Source: Halichoerus grypus
Lineage: Eukaryota; Chordata; Mammalia; Carnivora; Phocidae
NCBI RefSeq assembly: GCF_964656455.1
Contig: NC_135715.1
Location: forward strand, 82,314,414 to 82,378,413
Length of the DNA: 64,000 nt
Reading direction: 5' to 3'
Shown here: in pieces, positions 35,321 through 48,548 of the stretch
Layout of the letters: the number at the start of each line of letters is the position of its first letter
How positions within the stretch are numbered: the first letter of the stretch is position 1
The notes under the pieces: generated by a model
Seen by the model: the letters and a program-made list of their open reading frames with translations, nothing else
Databases searched by the model: none
Told to the model about the DNA's origin: nothing
Translations under genes and position numbers: made by a program

Positions 35321-38300
35321 AGTGAGAAACAGGCCGGAGCGGAAGGCAGTTCTCAACTCACCTCTTGTTTATGAGGCTAGTACCCTTGCCCCGGGTGTGC
35401 CTGCAGGGCTAAAGCCAACCACCTAACTCAAAGGAACAACTCTGTAGAGATTTCCTGCTTCGGCTAAAGTAGCCATGCCGGAGGGTGGACGCATTTTGCT
35501 GTGTGCATGCGTGAGCGCACTGCAAGTGAGTCCAGACCCATTTTCCGTGTGGGACTCAGGCCCCGGCAGAAGGCAGAACATGACTCCCCACTTGTTTCCT
35601 GAGGCTAGCACTGCGGCCCCACTTTTGCATGGAAGTCTAATAGCAAGCGTTCTTTTTTTTAATTATTATTTAATGTTTTTATTGTTATGTTAATCCCCAT
35701 ACATTACATCATTAGTTTTAGATATAGTGTTCCATGGTTCATTGTTTGTGCATAACACCCAGTGCTCCATGCAGAACGTGCCCTGCTCAATACCCATCAC
35801 CAGGCTAAGCCATCCTCCCAGCCCCCTCCCCTCTAGAACCCTCAGTTTGTTTTTCAGAGTCCATCATCTCTCATGGTTCTTCTCCCCCTCCGATTTTCCC
35901 CCCTTCATTCTTCCCCTCCTGCTACATTCTTCTTCTTCTTTTTTTCTTTCTTAACATATATTGCATTATTTGTTTCAGAGGTACAGATCTGAGATTCAAC
36001 AGTCTTGCACAATTCACAGCGCTTACCAGAACACATACCCTCCACAGTGTCCAACACCCAGTGACCCCATCCCTCCCACCCCACCCCCCACTCTAGCAAC
36101 CCTCAGTTTGTTTCCTGAGATTAAGAATTCCTCATATCAGTGAGGTCATATGATACATGTCTTTCTCGGTTTGACTTATTTCGCTCAGCATGATACCCTC
36201 CAGTTCCATCCACGTCGTTGCAGATGGCAAGATCTCATTCCTTTTGATGGCTGCATAATATTCCATTGTATATATATATATACCCCCTCTTCTTTATCCA
36301 TTCATCTGTTGGTGGACATGGCTCTTTCCACAGTTTGGCTATTGTGGACATTCATAGCAAGCGTTCTAACTCGGAGAAACAACACTGAAGAGAAACCGTG
36401 CTTTAGCTACCGACGACCTCTATGTGGGAGGAAGCAGTTTAGGGTGTACGGTGGGTGAGAGCCTGGGGACGGGTTCCGTTTCGTGAAATCGAGGGAGAGA
36501 CAGGCCGGAGAGAAGGCAGCTCTCAACTCAAACCATGGTTATGGGGCTAGTACCGTTGCCCCGGGTGTGTGTGCAGGCTTCATGAAAACTGCCTAACTCG
36601 AAGGAAAAACTCGCTGGAGAATCCATGCTTCAGCTAAAAGAGCCGCTCCTGAGGGTGGAAGCATTTTGTTGTGTGCGTGCATGAGAGCACTGCAAGGGAG
36701 TCCAAAGCTTTTTGTGAATGAGCCTCAGGCCCCAGCAGAAGGCAGAACACGACTCCCCATGTATTTCATCACGCTAGCACGGCAGCCCCACTTTTGCATG
36801 GAAGTCTAACAGCTAGTGTTCTCACTCGAAGAAACAACACTGTAGAGAAACCGTGCTTTAGCTACCGTCGACCTCTAGACGGAGGAAGCATTACACGGAG
36901 TACCGTGGCTGAGAGCCTGGGGAACGGGTTCCATACGTGAAACCAAGGGAGAAATAGGTCCGGGCAGAAGGCACCTCTGGACTCAGCTCTTGCTACCTGA
37001 AGCTAAGACTACTGCTCCATGTGTGCTTGGAATGCTATGTGCTCGACCCTGACTGGGAAGAAACAAGTCTGTAAAGAATCCCAGCTGCAGCTCATTCGCC
37101 TACCAGGCTACTAACACCAAGAATCAATGCCGTAGCCTTACCGCGCTTTAGCTACCATTGCCGTTCCTGAAGCCGCAGGAGTTGTATAGTGGTCGTGTAT
37201 GAGAGACCGGGGAAAGGGTCCCATACGTGAAATGGAGTGAGAAACAGGCCGGTGCGGAAGGCAGCTCTCAACTCACCTCTTGTTTATGAGGCTAGTCCCC
37301 TTGCCCCGGGTGTGCCTGCAGGCCATAAGCCAACCACCTAACTCAAAGGAACAACTCTGTAGGGAATTCCTGCTTCGGCTAAAAGAGCCATGCCTCAGGG
37401 TGGACGCATTGTGTGGTGTGCATGCGTGAGTGCACAGCAAGTGAGTCCAAAACCATTTTCCTTGTGAGACCCAGGCCCCGGAAGAAGCCAGAACACGACT
37501 CCCCACTTGCTCCATGAAACTACTACTGCGGCCCCACTTTTGAATGGAAGTCTAATAGCTAGCTTTCTAACTCGAACAAACAACACTGTAGACAAACCGT
37601 GCTTTAGCTACCGTCGACCTCTCTGTGGGCGAAGCAGTTTAGGGTGTACTGTGGCTGAGAGCCTGGGGACGGTTTCAATATCGTAATATCGGGGGAGAGA
37701 CAGGCCGGTACAGAAGGCAGCTCTCAACCCACATCATGGTTATGGGGCTAGTACCGTTGCCCAGGGTAAACACAGCCACCTAACTCGAAGGAAAATCTCG
37801 GTTCAGAGCTTGTGCGTCAGGTCAAACAGCTGCTCCTGAGGGTGGCAGCATTTTGTTGTGTGCGTGCGTGAGAGCACTGCAAGGAAGTCCAAAGCTTTTT
37901 GCGAGCGAGACTCAGGCCCCAGCGAAAGGCAGAACACGACTCCCCGTGTGTTTCATCACGCTAGCACGGCAGCCCCACTTTTGCATGGAAGTCTAATAGC
38001 TAGCGTTCTAACTCGAAGAAACTACACAGCAGAGAAACCGTGCTTTAGCTACCGTCGACCTCTCTGTGGGCGAAGCAGTTTAGGGTGTACTGTGGCTGAG
38101 AGCCTGGGCACAGTTTCAATATCATAATATCGGGGAGAGGCAGGCCGGTACAGAAGGCAGCTCTCAACACACATCATGGTTATGGGGCTGGTACCGTTCG
38201 CCAGGGTGTGTGTGCAGGCTTCAACACAGCCACCTAACTCGAAGGAAAACTTGATTGAGAGCCTGTGCTTCAGGTAAAACAGGTGCTCCTGAGGGTGGCA

Positions 38301-39731
38301 GCATTTTGTTGTGTGCGTGCGTGAGAGTAGTGCAAGGGAGTCCAAAGCTTTTTGCGAGTGAGACTCAGGCCCCAGCAAAAGGCAGAACACGACTCCCCAT
38401 GTGTTTGACCAAGCTAGCACGGCAGCCCCACATTTGCATGGCAGTCTAATAGCTAGCGTTCTAACTCGAAGAAACAACACTGTAGAGAAACCGTGCTTTA
38501 GCTACCGTCGACCTCTCTGTGGGCGGAGCAGTTTAGGGTGTACTGTGGCTGAGAGCCTGGGGACGGTTTCAATATCGTAATATCGGGGGAGAGACAGGCC
38601 GGTACAGAAGGCAGCTCTTAACTCACATCCTGGTTATGGGGCTAGCACCATTCGAGAGGGTGTGTGTGCCGCCTTAAACACAGCCACCTAACTCGAAGGA
38701 AAAACTCGGTTGAGAGCCTGTGCTGCAGGTAAAACAGCTGCTCCTGAGGGTGGCAGCATTTTGTGGTGTGCGTGCGTGAGAGCACTGCAAGGGAGTCCAA
38801 AGCTTTTTGCGAGTGAGACTCAGGCCCCTGCGAAAGGCAGAACACGACTCCCCACGTGTTTGACCAAGCTAGCACGGCAGCCCCACATTTGCATGGCAGT
38901 CTAATGGCTAGCGTTCTAACTCGAAGAAACAACACGGTAGAGAAATCGTGCTTTAGCTACCATCCACGTCTCTGAGGGAGGAAGCACTTTCCAGGCTACC
39001 GTGGGTGAGAGCCTGGGGAACGGGTTCCTTACGTGAGACCGAGGGAGAAGAAGTCCGGGCCAGAAGGCACCTCTCGACTCAGCTCTTGTTACCTGAAGCT
39101 AACACTACTGCTCCATGTGTGCATAGGAATGCTAAGTGCTCCACACTGTTTTGGCAGAAAGAAGCCGGTCAAGAATCCCAGCTTCAGCTCATTCGCCTCT
39201 CCACAGGGTGGCAGGATTTTCAACTCTGCTTGAGTGCAAACCTGGGGAATGAGTCCCAGCAGAATTCCGAGGCAGAAATAAGCATGGGCAGGAGGCAGCT
39301 ATCGACTCAACTCTTGTTTCGGGAAACTAGATCGGCTCTCCCGTGTGTGCGTGTAGTCCTAAGTGCCATCCACCCAACGGAAAGGAACAAAAGTGCGGAG
39401 GACCCGTGCCTCAGCAAAGATCGCCCTTCCTGAGCGTGCACTTCATCTGTTGTGTGTTTTTGTGAAAGCATGAGAAATGGAACCTAAACGTAACTCGGAG
39501 TGAGAAGCAGGCCTGGAAGGAAGGCTGCTGTCGACTCCCCTCTTGTTTGAGGAGATTAGCACTGCTGTACCCTGTGTGCCTGGAAGCCTAGTTCCCAGGC
39601 TACTAACACCAAGAATCAATGCTATAGAGTTACTGCGCTTGAGTTAACATTGCCGTTCCTGAAGCCAGAGGAATTTGACAGTGCTCGTGTCTGTCTGAGA
39701 GCCCGGGGAAAGGGTCCCATACGTGAAATGG
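35321..39731 (+). repeat. HOR unit 9, 4411 bp, boundary between subfamilies
   Basis: The 5' 2.1 kb equals unit 6. At 37442 it departs (cacagcaagtgag), and from there it carries right-subfamily states: an extra G near 38585-38589, cacgtg at 38853-38858 and taatggc at 38906. It also has A at 37792 (gaaaatctc), G at 37946 (ccccgtg) and G at 38191, all shared with unit 11, and a private C at 38646 (gctagcacc). It still has ccatggttc in the L1, unlike units 10 to 15. Confidence 0.94.
35654..36353 (-). mobile_element. L1 fragment, unit 9
   Basis: TA run of 7, and the last copy with ccatggttc. It lies in the part of unit 9 that equals unit 6. Confidence 0.93.
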
Positions 39732-40064
39732 AGTGAGAAACAGGCCGGAGCGGAAGGCAGTTCTCAACTCACCTCTTGTTTATGAGGCTAGTACCCTTGC
39801 CCCGGGTGTGCCTGCAGGGCTAAAGCCAACCACCTAACTCAAAGGAACAACTCTGTAGAGATTTCCTGCTTCGGCTAAAGTAGCCATGCCGGAGGGTGGA
39901 CGCATTTTGCTGTGTGCATGCGTGAGCGCACTGCAAGTGAGTCCAGACCCATTTTCCGTGTGGGACTCAGGCCCCGGCAGAAGGCAGAACATGACTCCCC
40001 ACTTGTTTCCTGAGGCTAGCACTGCGGCCCCACTTTTGCATGGAAGTCTAATAGCAAGCGTTCT

Positions 40065-40762
40065 TTTTTTTAATTATTATTTAATGTTTTTATTGTTATG
40101 TTAATCCCCATACATTACATCATTAGTTTTAGATATAGTGTTCCATGATTCATTGTTTGTGCATAACACCCAGTGCTCCATGCAGAACGTGCCCTGCTCA
40201 ATACCCATCACCAGGCTAAGCCATCCTCCCAGCCCCCTCCCCTCTAGAACCCTCAGTTTGTTTTTCAGAGTCCATCATCTCTCATGGTTCTTCTCCCCCT
40301 CCGATTTTCCCCCCTTCATTCTTCCCCTCCTGCTACATTCTTCTTCTTCTTTTTTTCTTTCTTAACATATATTGCATTATTTGTTTCAGAGGTACAGATC
40401 TGAGATTCAACAGTCTTGCACAATTCACAGCGCTTACCAGAACACATACCCTCCACAGTGTCCAACACCCAGTGACCCCATCCCTCCCACCCCACCCCCC
40501 ACTCTAGCAACCCTCAGTTTGTTTCCTGAGATTAAGAATTCCTCATATCAGTGAGGTCATATGATACATGTCTTTCTCGGTTTGACTTATTTCGCTCAGC
40601 ATGATACCCTCCAGTTCCATCCACGTCGTTGCAGATGGCAAGATCTCATTCCTTTTGATGGCTGCATAATATTCCATTGTATATATATATACCCCCTCTT
40701 CTTTATCCATTCATCTGTTGGTGGACATGGCTCTTTCCACAGTTTGGCTATTGTGGACATTC
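40065..40762 (-). mobile_element. L1 fragment, unit 10 (698 bp)
   Basis: TA run of 6, the shortest. First copy with ccatgattc (A at 40148), a change shared with every L1 to its right. Confidence 0.93.
40680..40691 (+). repeat. TA microsatellite, 6 repeats, unit 10
   Basis: The only 6-repeat allele in the window. It explains the 2-bp loss in unit 10. Confidence 0.95.
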
Positions 40763-43700
40763 ATAGCAAGCGTTCTAACTCGGAGAAACAACACTGAAGA
40801 GAAACCGTGCTTTAGCTACCGACGACCTCTATGTGGGAGGAAGCAGTTTAGGGTGTACGGTGGGTGAGAGCCTGGGGACGGGTTCCGTTTCGTGAAATCG
40901 AGGGAGAGACAGGCCGGAGAGAAGGCAGCTCTCAACTCAAACCATGGTTATGGGGCTAGTACCGTTGCCCCGGGTGTGTGTGCAGGCTTCATGAAAACTG
41001 CCTAACTCGAAGGAAAAACTCGCTGGAGAATCCATGCTTCAGCTAAAAGAGCCGCTCCTGAGGGTGGAAGCATTTTGTTGTGTGCGTGCATGAGAGCACT
41101 GCAAGGGAGTCCAAAGCTTTTTGTGAATGAGCCTCAGGCCCCAGCAGAAGGCAGAACACGACTCCCCATGTATTTCATCACGCTAGCACGGCAGCCCCAC
41201 TTTTGCATGGAAGTCTAACAGCTAGTGTTCTCACTCGAAGAAACAACACTGTAGAGAAACCGTGCTTTAGCTACCGTCGACCTCTAGACGGAGGAAGCAT
41301 TACACGGAGTACCGTGGCTGAGAGCCTGGGGAACGGGTTCCATACGTGAAACCAAGGGAGAAATAGGTCCGGGCAGAAGGCACCTCTGGACTCAGCTCTT
41401 GCTACCTGAAGCTAAGACTACTGCTCCATGTGTGCTTGGAATGCTATGTGCTCGACCCTGACTGGGAAGAAACAAGTCTGTAAAGAATCCCAGCTGCAGC
41501 TCATTCGCCTACCAGGCTACTAACACCAAGAATCAATGCCGTAGCCTTACCGCGCTTTAGCTACCATTGCCGTTCCTGAAGCCGCAGGAGTTGTATAGTG
41601 GTCGTGTATGAGAGACCGGGGAAAGGGTCCCATACGTGAAATGGAGTGAGAAACAGGCCGGTGCGGAAGGCAGCTCTCAACTCACCTCTTGTTTATGAGG
41701 CTAGTCCCCTTGCCCCGGGTGTGCCTGCAGGCCATAAGCCAACCACCTAACTCAAAGGAACAACTCTGTAGGGAATTCCTGCTTCGGCTAAAAGAGCCAT
41801 GCCTCAGGGTGGACGCATTGTGTGGTGTGCATGCGTGAGTGCACAGCAAGTGAGTCCAAAACCATTTTCCTTGTGTGACCCAGGCCCCGGAAGAAGCCAG
41901 AACACGACTCCCCACTTGCTCCATGAAACTACTACTGCGGCCCCACTTTTGAATGGAAGTCTAATAGCTAGCTTTCTAACTCGAACAAACAACACTGTAG
42001 ACAAACCGTGCTTTAGCTACCGTCGACCTCTCTGTGGGCGAAGCAGTTTAGGGTGTACTGTGGCTGAGAGCCTGGGGACGGTTTCAATATCGTAATATCG
42101 GGGGAGAGACAGGCCGGTACAGAAGGCAGCTCTCAACCCACATCATGGTTATGGGGCTAGTACCGTTGCCCAGGGTAAACACAGCCACCTAACTCGAAGG
42201 AGAATCTCGGTTCAGAGCTTGTGCGTCAGGTCAAACAGCTGCTCCTGAGGGTGGCAGCATTTTGTTGTGTGCGTGCGTGAGAGCACTGCAAGGAAGTCCA
42301 AAGCTTTTTGCGAGCGAGACTCAGGCCCCAGCGAAAGGCAGAACACGACTCCCCATGTGTTTCATCACGCTAGCACGGCAGCCCCACTTTTGCATGGAAG
42401 TCTAATAGCTAGCGTTCTAACTCGAAGAAACTACACAGCAGAGAAACCGTGCTTTAGCTACCGTCGACCTCTCTGTGGGCGAAGCAGTTTAGGGTGTACT
42501 GTGGCTGAGAGCCTGGGCACAGTTTCAATATCATAATATCGGGGAGAGGCAGGCCGGTACAGAAGGCAGCTCTCAACACACATCATGGTTATGGGGCTGC
42601 TACCGTTCGCCAGGGTGTGTGTGCAGGCTTCAACACAGCCACCTAACTCGAAGGAAAACTTGATTGAGAGCCTGTGCTTCAGGTAAAACAGGTGCTCCTG
42701 AGGGTGGCAGCATTTTGTTGTGTGCGTGCGTGAGAGTAGTGCAAGGGAGTCCAAAGCTTTTTGCGAGTGAGACTCAGGCCCCAGCAAAAGGCAGAACACG
42801 ACTCCCCATGTGTTTGACCAAGCTAGCACGGCAGCCCCACATTTGCATGGCAGTCTAATAGCTAGCGTTCTAACTCGAAGAAACAACACTGTAGAGAAAC
42901 CGTGCTTTAGCTACCGTCGACCTCTCTGTGGGCGGAGCAGTTTAGGGTGTACTGTGGCTGAGAGCCTGGGGACGGTTTCAATATCGTAATATCGGGGGAG
43001 AGACAGGCCGGTACAGAAGGCAGCTCTTAACTCACATCCTGGTTATGGGGCTAGTACCATTCGAGAGGGTGTGTGTGCCGCCTTAAACACAGCCACCTAA
43101 CTCGAAGGAAAAACTCGGTTGAGAGCCTGTGCTGCAGGTAAAACAGCTGCTCCTGAGGGTGGCAGCATTTTGTGGTGTGCGTGCGTGAGAGCACTGCAAG
43201 GGAGTCCAAAGCTTTTTGCGAGTGAGACTCAGGCCCCTGCGAAAGGCAGAACACGACTCCCCACGTGTTTGACCAAGCTAGCACGGCAGCCCCACATTTG
43301 CATGGCAGTCTAATGGCTAGCGTTCTAACTCGAAGAAACAACACGGTAGAGAAATCGTGCTTTAGCTACCATCCACGTCTCTGAGGGAGGAAGCACTTTC
43401 CAGGCTACCGTGGGTGAGAGCCTGGGGAACGGGTTCCTTACGTGAGACCGAGGGAGAAGAAGTCCGGGCCAGAAGGCACCTCTCGACTCAGCTCTTGTTA
43501 CCTGAAGCTAACACTACTGCTCCATGTGTGCATAGGAATGCTAAGTGCTCCACACTGTTTTGGCAGAAAGAAGCCGGTCAAGAATCCCAGCTTCAGCTCA
43601 TTCGCCTCTCCACAGGGTGGCAGGATTTTCAACTCTGCTTGAGTGCAAACCTGGGGAATGAGTCCCAGCAGAATTCCGAGGCAGAAATAAGCATGGGCAG

Positions 43701-44140
43701 GAGGCAGCTATCGACTCAACTCTTGTTTCGGGAAACTAGATCGGCTCTCCCGTGTGTGCGTGTAGTCCTAAGTGCCATCCACCCAACGGAAAGGAACAAA
43801 AGTGCGGAGGACCCGTGCCTCAGCAAAGATCGCCCTTCCTGAGCGTGCACTTCATCTGTTGTGTGTTTTTGTGAAAGCATGAGAAATGGAACCTAAACGT
43901 AACTCGGAGTGAGAAGCAGGCCTGGAAGGAAGGCTGCTGTCGACTCCCCTCTTGTTTGAGGAGATTAGCACTGCTGTACCCTGTGTGCCTGGAAGCCTAG
44001 TTCCCAGGCTACTAACACCAAGAATCAATGCTATAGAGTTACTGCGCTTGAGTTAACATTGCCGTTCCTGAAGCCAGAGGAATTTGACAGTGCTCGTGTC
44101 TGTCTGAGAGCCCGGGGAAAGGGTCCCATACGTGAAATGG

Positions 44141-47100
44141 AGTGAGAAACAGGCCGGAGCGGAAGGCAGTTCTCAACTCACCTCTTGTTTATGAGGCTAG
44201 TACCCTTGCCCCGGGTGTGCCTGCAGGGCTAAAGCCAACCACCTAACTCAAAGGAACAACTCTGTAGAGATTTCCTGCTTCGGCTAAAGTAGCCATGCCG
44301 GAGGGTGGACGCATTTTGCTGTGTGCATGCGTGAGCGCACTGCAAGTGAGTCCAGACCCATTTTCCGTGTGGGACTCAGGCCCCGGCAGAAGGCAGAACA
44401 TGACTCCCCACTTGTTTCCTGAGGCTAGCACTGCGGCCCCACTTTTGCATGGAAGTCTAATAGCAAGCGTTCTTTTTTTTAATTATTATTTAATGTTTTT
44501 ATTGTTATGTTAATCCCCATACATTACATCATTAGTTTTAGATATAGTGTTCCATGATTCATTGTTTGTGCATAACACCCAGTGCTCCATGCAGAACGTG
44601 CCCTGCTCAATACCCATCACCAGGCTAAGCCATCCTCCCAGCCCCCTCCCCTCTAGAACCCTCAGTTTGTTTTTCAGAGTCCATCATCTCTCATGGTTCT
44701 TCTCCCCCTCCGATTTTCCCCCCTTCATTCTTCCCCTCCTGCTACATTCTTCTTCTTCTTTTTTTCTTTCTTAACATATATTGCATTATTTGTTTCAGAG
44801 GTACAGATCTGAGATTCAACAGTCTTGCACAATTCACAGCGCTTACCAGAACACATACCCTCCACAGTGTCCAACACCCAGTGACCCCATCCCTCCCACC
44901 CCACCCCCCACTCTAGCAACCCTCAGTTTGTTTCCTGAGATTAAGAATTCCTCATATCAGTGAGGTCATATGATACATGTCTTTCTCGGTTTGACTTATT
45001 TCGCTCAGCATGATACCCTCCAGTTCCATCCACGTCGTTGCAGATGGCAAGATCTCATTCCTTTTGATGGCTGCATAATATTCCATTGTATATATATATA
45101 TACCCCCTCTTCTTTACCCATTCATCTGTTGGTGGACATGGCTCTTTCCACAGTTTGGCTATTGTGGACATTCATAGCAAGCGTTCTAACTCGGAGAAAC
45201 AACACTGAAGAGAAACCGTGCTTTAGCTACCGACGACCTCTATGTGGGAGGAAGCAGTTTAGGGTGTACGGTGGGTGAGAGCCTGAGGACGGGTTCCGTT
45301 TCGTGAAATCGAGGGAGAGACAGGCCGGAGAGAAGGCAGCTCTCAACTCAAACCATGGTTATGGGGCTAGTACCGTTGCCCCGGGTGTGTGTGCAGGCTT
45401 CATGAAAACTGCCTAACTCGAAGGAAAAACTCGCTGGAGAATCCATGCTTCAGCTAAAAGAGCCGCTCCTGAGGGTGGAAGCATTTTGTTGTGTGCGTGC
45501 ATGAGAGCACTGCAAGGGAGTCCAAAGCTTTTTGTGAATGAGCCTCAGGCCCCAGCAGAAGGCAGAACACGACTCCCCATGTATTTCATCACGCTAGCAC
45601 GGCAGCCCCACTTTTGCATGGAAGTCTAACAGCTAGTGTTCTCACTCGAAGAAACAACACTGTAGAGAAACCGTGCTTTAGCTACCGTCGACCTCTAGAC
45701 GGAGGAAGCATTACACGGAGTACCGTGGCTGAGAGCCTGGGGAACGGGTTCCATACGTGAAACCAAGGGAGAAATAGGTCCGGGCAGAAGGCACCTCTGG
45801 ACTCAGCTCTTGCTACCTGAAGCTAAGACTACTGCTCCATGTGTGCTTGGAATGCTATGTGCTCGACCCTGACTGGGAAGAAACAAGTCTGTAAAGAATC
45901 CCAGCTGCAGCTCATTCGCCTACCAGGCTACTAACACCAAGAATCAATGCTGTAGCCTTACTGCGCTTTAGCTACCATTGCCGTTCCTGAAGCCGCAGTT
46001 GTATAGTGGTCGTGTATGAGAGACCGGGGAAAGGGTCCCATACGTGAAATGGAGTGAGAAACAGGCCGGTGCGGAAGGCAGCTCTCAACTCACCTCTTGT
46101 TTATGAGGCTAGTCCCCTTGCCCCGGGTGTGCCTGCAGGCCATAAGCCAACCACCTAACTCAAAGGAACAACTCTGTAGGGAATTCCTGCTTCGGCTAAA
46201 AGAGCCATGCCTCAGGGTGGACGCATTGTGTGGTGTGCATGCGTGAGTGCACAGCAAGTGAGTCCAAAACCATTTTCCTTGTGAGACCCAGGCCCCGGAA
46301 GAAGCCAGAACACGACTCCCCACTTGCTCCATGAAACTACTACTGCGGCCCCACTTTTGAATGGAAGTCTAATAGCTAGCTTTCTAACTCGAACAAACAA
46401 CACTGTAGACAAACCGTGCTTTAGCTACCGTCGACCTCTCTGTGGGCGAAGCAGTTTAGGGTGTACTGTGGCTGAGAGCCTGGGGACGGTTTCAATATCG
46501 TAATATCGGGGGAGAGACAGGCCGGTACAGAAGGCAGCTCTCAACCCACATCATGGGTATGGGGCTAGTACCGTTGCCCAGGGTAATCACAGCCACCTAA
46601 CTCGAAGGAAAATCTCGGTTCAGAGCTTGTGCGTCAGGTCAAACAGCTGCTCCTGAGGGTGGCAGCATTTTGTTGTGTGCGTGCGTGAGAGCACTGCAAG
46701 GAAGTCCAAAGCTTTTTGCGAGCGAGACTCAGGCCCCAGCGAAAGGCAGAACACGACTCCCCGTGTGTTTCATCACGCTAGCACGGCAGCCCCACTTTTG
46801 CATGGAAGTCTAATAGCTAGCGTTCTAACTCGAAGAAACTACACAGCAGAGAAACCGTGCTTTAGCTACCGTCGACCTCTCTGTGGGCGAAGCAGTTTAG
46901 GGTGTACTGTGGCTGAGAGCCTGGGCACAGTTTCAATATCATAATATCGGGGAGAGGCAGGCCGGTACAGAAGGCAGCTCTCAACACACATCATGGTTAT
47001 GGGGCTGGTACCGTTCGCCAGGGTGTGTGTGCAGGCTTCAACACAGCCACCTAACTCGAAGGAAAACTTGATTGAGAGCCTGTGCTTCAGGTAAAACAGG

Positions 47101-48548
47101 TGCTCCTGAGGGTGGCAGCATTTTGTTGTGTGCGTGCGTGAGAGTAGTGCAAGGGAGTCCAAAGCTTTTTGCGAGTGAGACTCAGGCCCCAGCAAAAGGC
47201 AGAACACGACTCCCCATGTGTTTGACCAAGCTAGCACGGCAGCCCCACATTTGCATGGCAGTCTAATAGCTAGCGTTCTAACTCGAAGAAACAACACTGT
47301 AGAGAAACCGTGCTTTAGCTACCGTCGACCTCTCTGTGGGCGGAGCAGTTTAGGGTGTACTGTGGCTGAGAGCCTGGGGACGGTTTCAATATCGTAATAT
47401 CGGGGGAGAGACAGGCCGGTACAGAAGGCAGCTCTTAACTCACATCCTGGTTATGGGGCTAGTACCATTCGAGAGGGTGTGTGTGCCGCCTTAAACACAG
47501 CCACCTAACTCGAAGGAAAAACTCGGTTGAGAGCCTGTGCTGCAGGTAAAACAGCTGCTCCTGAGGGTGGCAGCATTTTGTGGTGTGCGTGCGTGAGAGC
47601 ACTGCAAGGGAGTCCAAAGCTTTTTGCGAGTGAGACTCAGGCCCCTGCGAAAGGCAGAACACGACTCCCCACGTGTTTGACCAAGCTAGCACGGCAGCCC
47701 CACATTTGCATGGCAGTCTAATGGCTAGCGTTCTAACTCGAAGAAACAACACGGTAGAGAAATCGTGCTTTAGCTACCATCCACGTCTCTGAGGGAGGAA
47801 GCACTTTCCAGGCTACCGTGGGTGAGAGCCTGGGGAACGGGTTCCTTACGTGAGACCGAGGGAGAAGAAGTCCGGGCCAGAAGGCACCTCTCGACTCAGC
47901 TCTTGTTACCTGAAGCTAACACTACTGCTCCATGTGTGCATAGGAATGCTAAGTGCTCCACACTGTTTTGGCAGAAAGAAGCCGGTCAAGAATCCCAGCT
48001 TCAGCTCATTCGCCTCTCCACAGGGTGGCAGGATTTTCAACTCTGCTTGAGTGCAAACCTGGGGAATGAGTCCCAGCAGAATTCCGAGGCAGAAATAAGC
48101 ATGGGCAGGAGGCAGCTATCGACTCAACTCTTGTTTCGGGAAACTAGATCGGCTCTCCCGTGTGTGCGTGTAGTCCTAAGTGCCATCCACCCAACGGAAA
48201 GGAACAAAAGTGCGGAGGACCCGTGCCTCAGCAAAGATCGCCCTTCCTGAGCGTGCACTTCATCTGTTGTGTGTTTTTGTGAAAGCATGAGAAATGGAAC
48301 CTAAACGTAACTCGGAGTGAGAAGCAGGCCTGGAAGGAAGGCTGCTGTCGACTCCCCTCTTGTTTGAGGAGATTAGCACTGCTGTACCCTGTGTGCCTGG
48401 AAGCCTAGTTCCCAGGCTACTAACACCAAGAATCAATGCTATAGAGTTACTGCGCTTGAGTTAACATTGCCGTTCCTGAAGCCAGAGGAATTTGACAGTG
48501 CTCGTGTCTGTCTGAGAGCCCGGGGAAAGGGTCCCATACGTGAAATGG
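44141..48548 (+). repeat. HOR unit 11, 4408 bp, with 3-bp deletion
   Basis: A 3-bp deletion near 45999 (gccgcagttg, where others have gccgcaggagttg) and the extra G of monomer 12 give the shortest unit. Private changes are C at 45117, A at 45286 (gcctgagg), G at 46557 and T at 46587. It has tgtagcctta and ctgcgc, the left-type states, next to right-type caagtct and ggtcgtg. It shares gaaaatctc, ccccgtg and gctggtacc with unit 9. Confidence 0.94.
44474..45173 (-). mobile_element. L1 fragment, unit 11
   Basis: TA run of 7. Private C at 45117 (tctttaccc) inside the ORF2 remnant. Confidence 0.93.

Larger units (their letters stand above)
23943..37192 (+). repeat. 13,250-bp duplicated block, second copy
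   Basis: This is the second copy of the three-unit block. The match to the first copy ends at 37441, because 37442 is T where 24192 is G. To its right the array is the diverged right-hand subfamily. The copies look identical by eye, so the duplication is either very recent or an assembly artefact. Confidence 0.9.
39732..44140 (+). repeat. HOR unit 10, 4409 bp, TA run of 6
   Basis: This is the first unit with ccatgattc in the L1 (A at 40148), a state kept in all units to its right. Length is +1 (extra G near 42,995) and -2 (TA run of 6 at 40680-40691). T at 41876 (cttgtgtgacc) is private. Between about 42,180 and 42,610 it has gagaatctc, ccccatg and gctgctacc, the left-subfamily states, inside an otherwise right-type unit. 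Confidence 0.94.
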
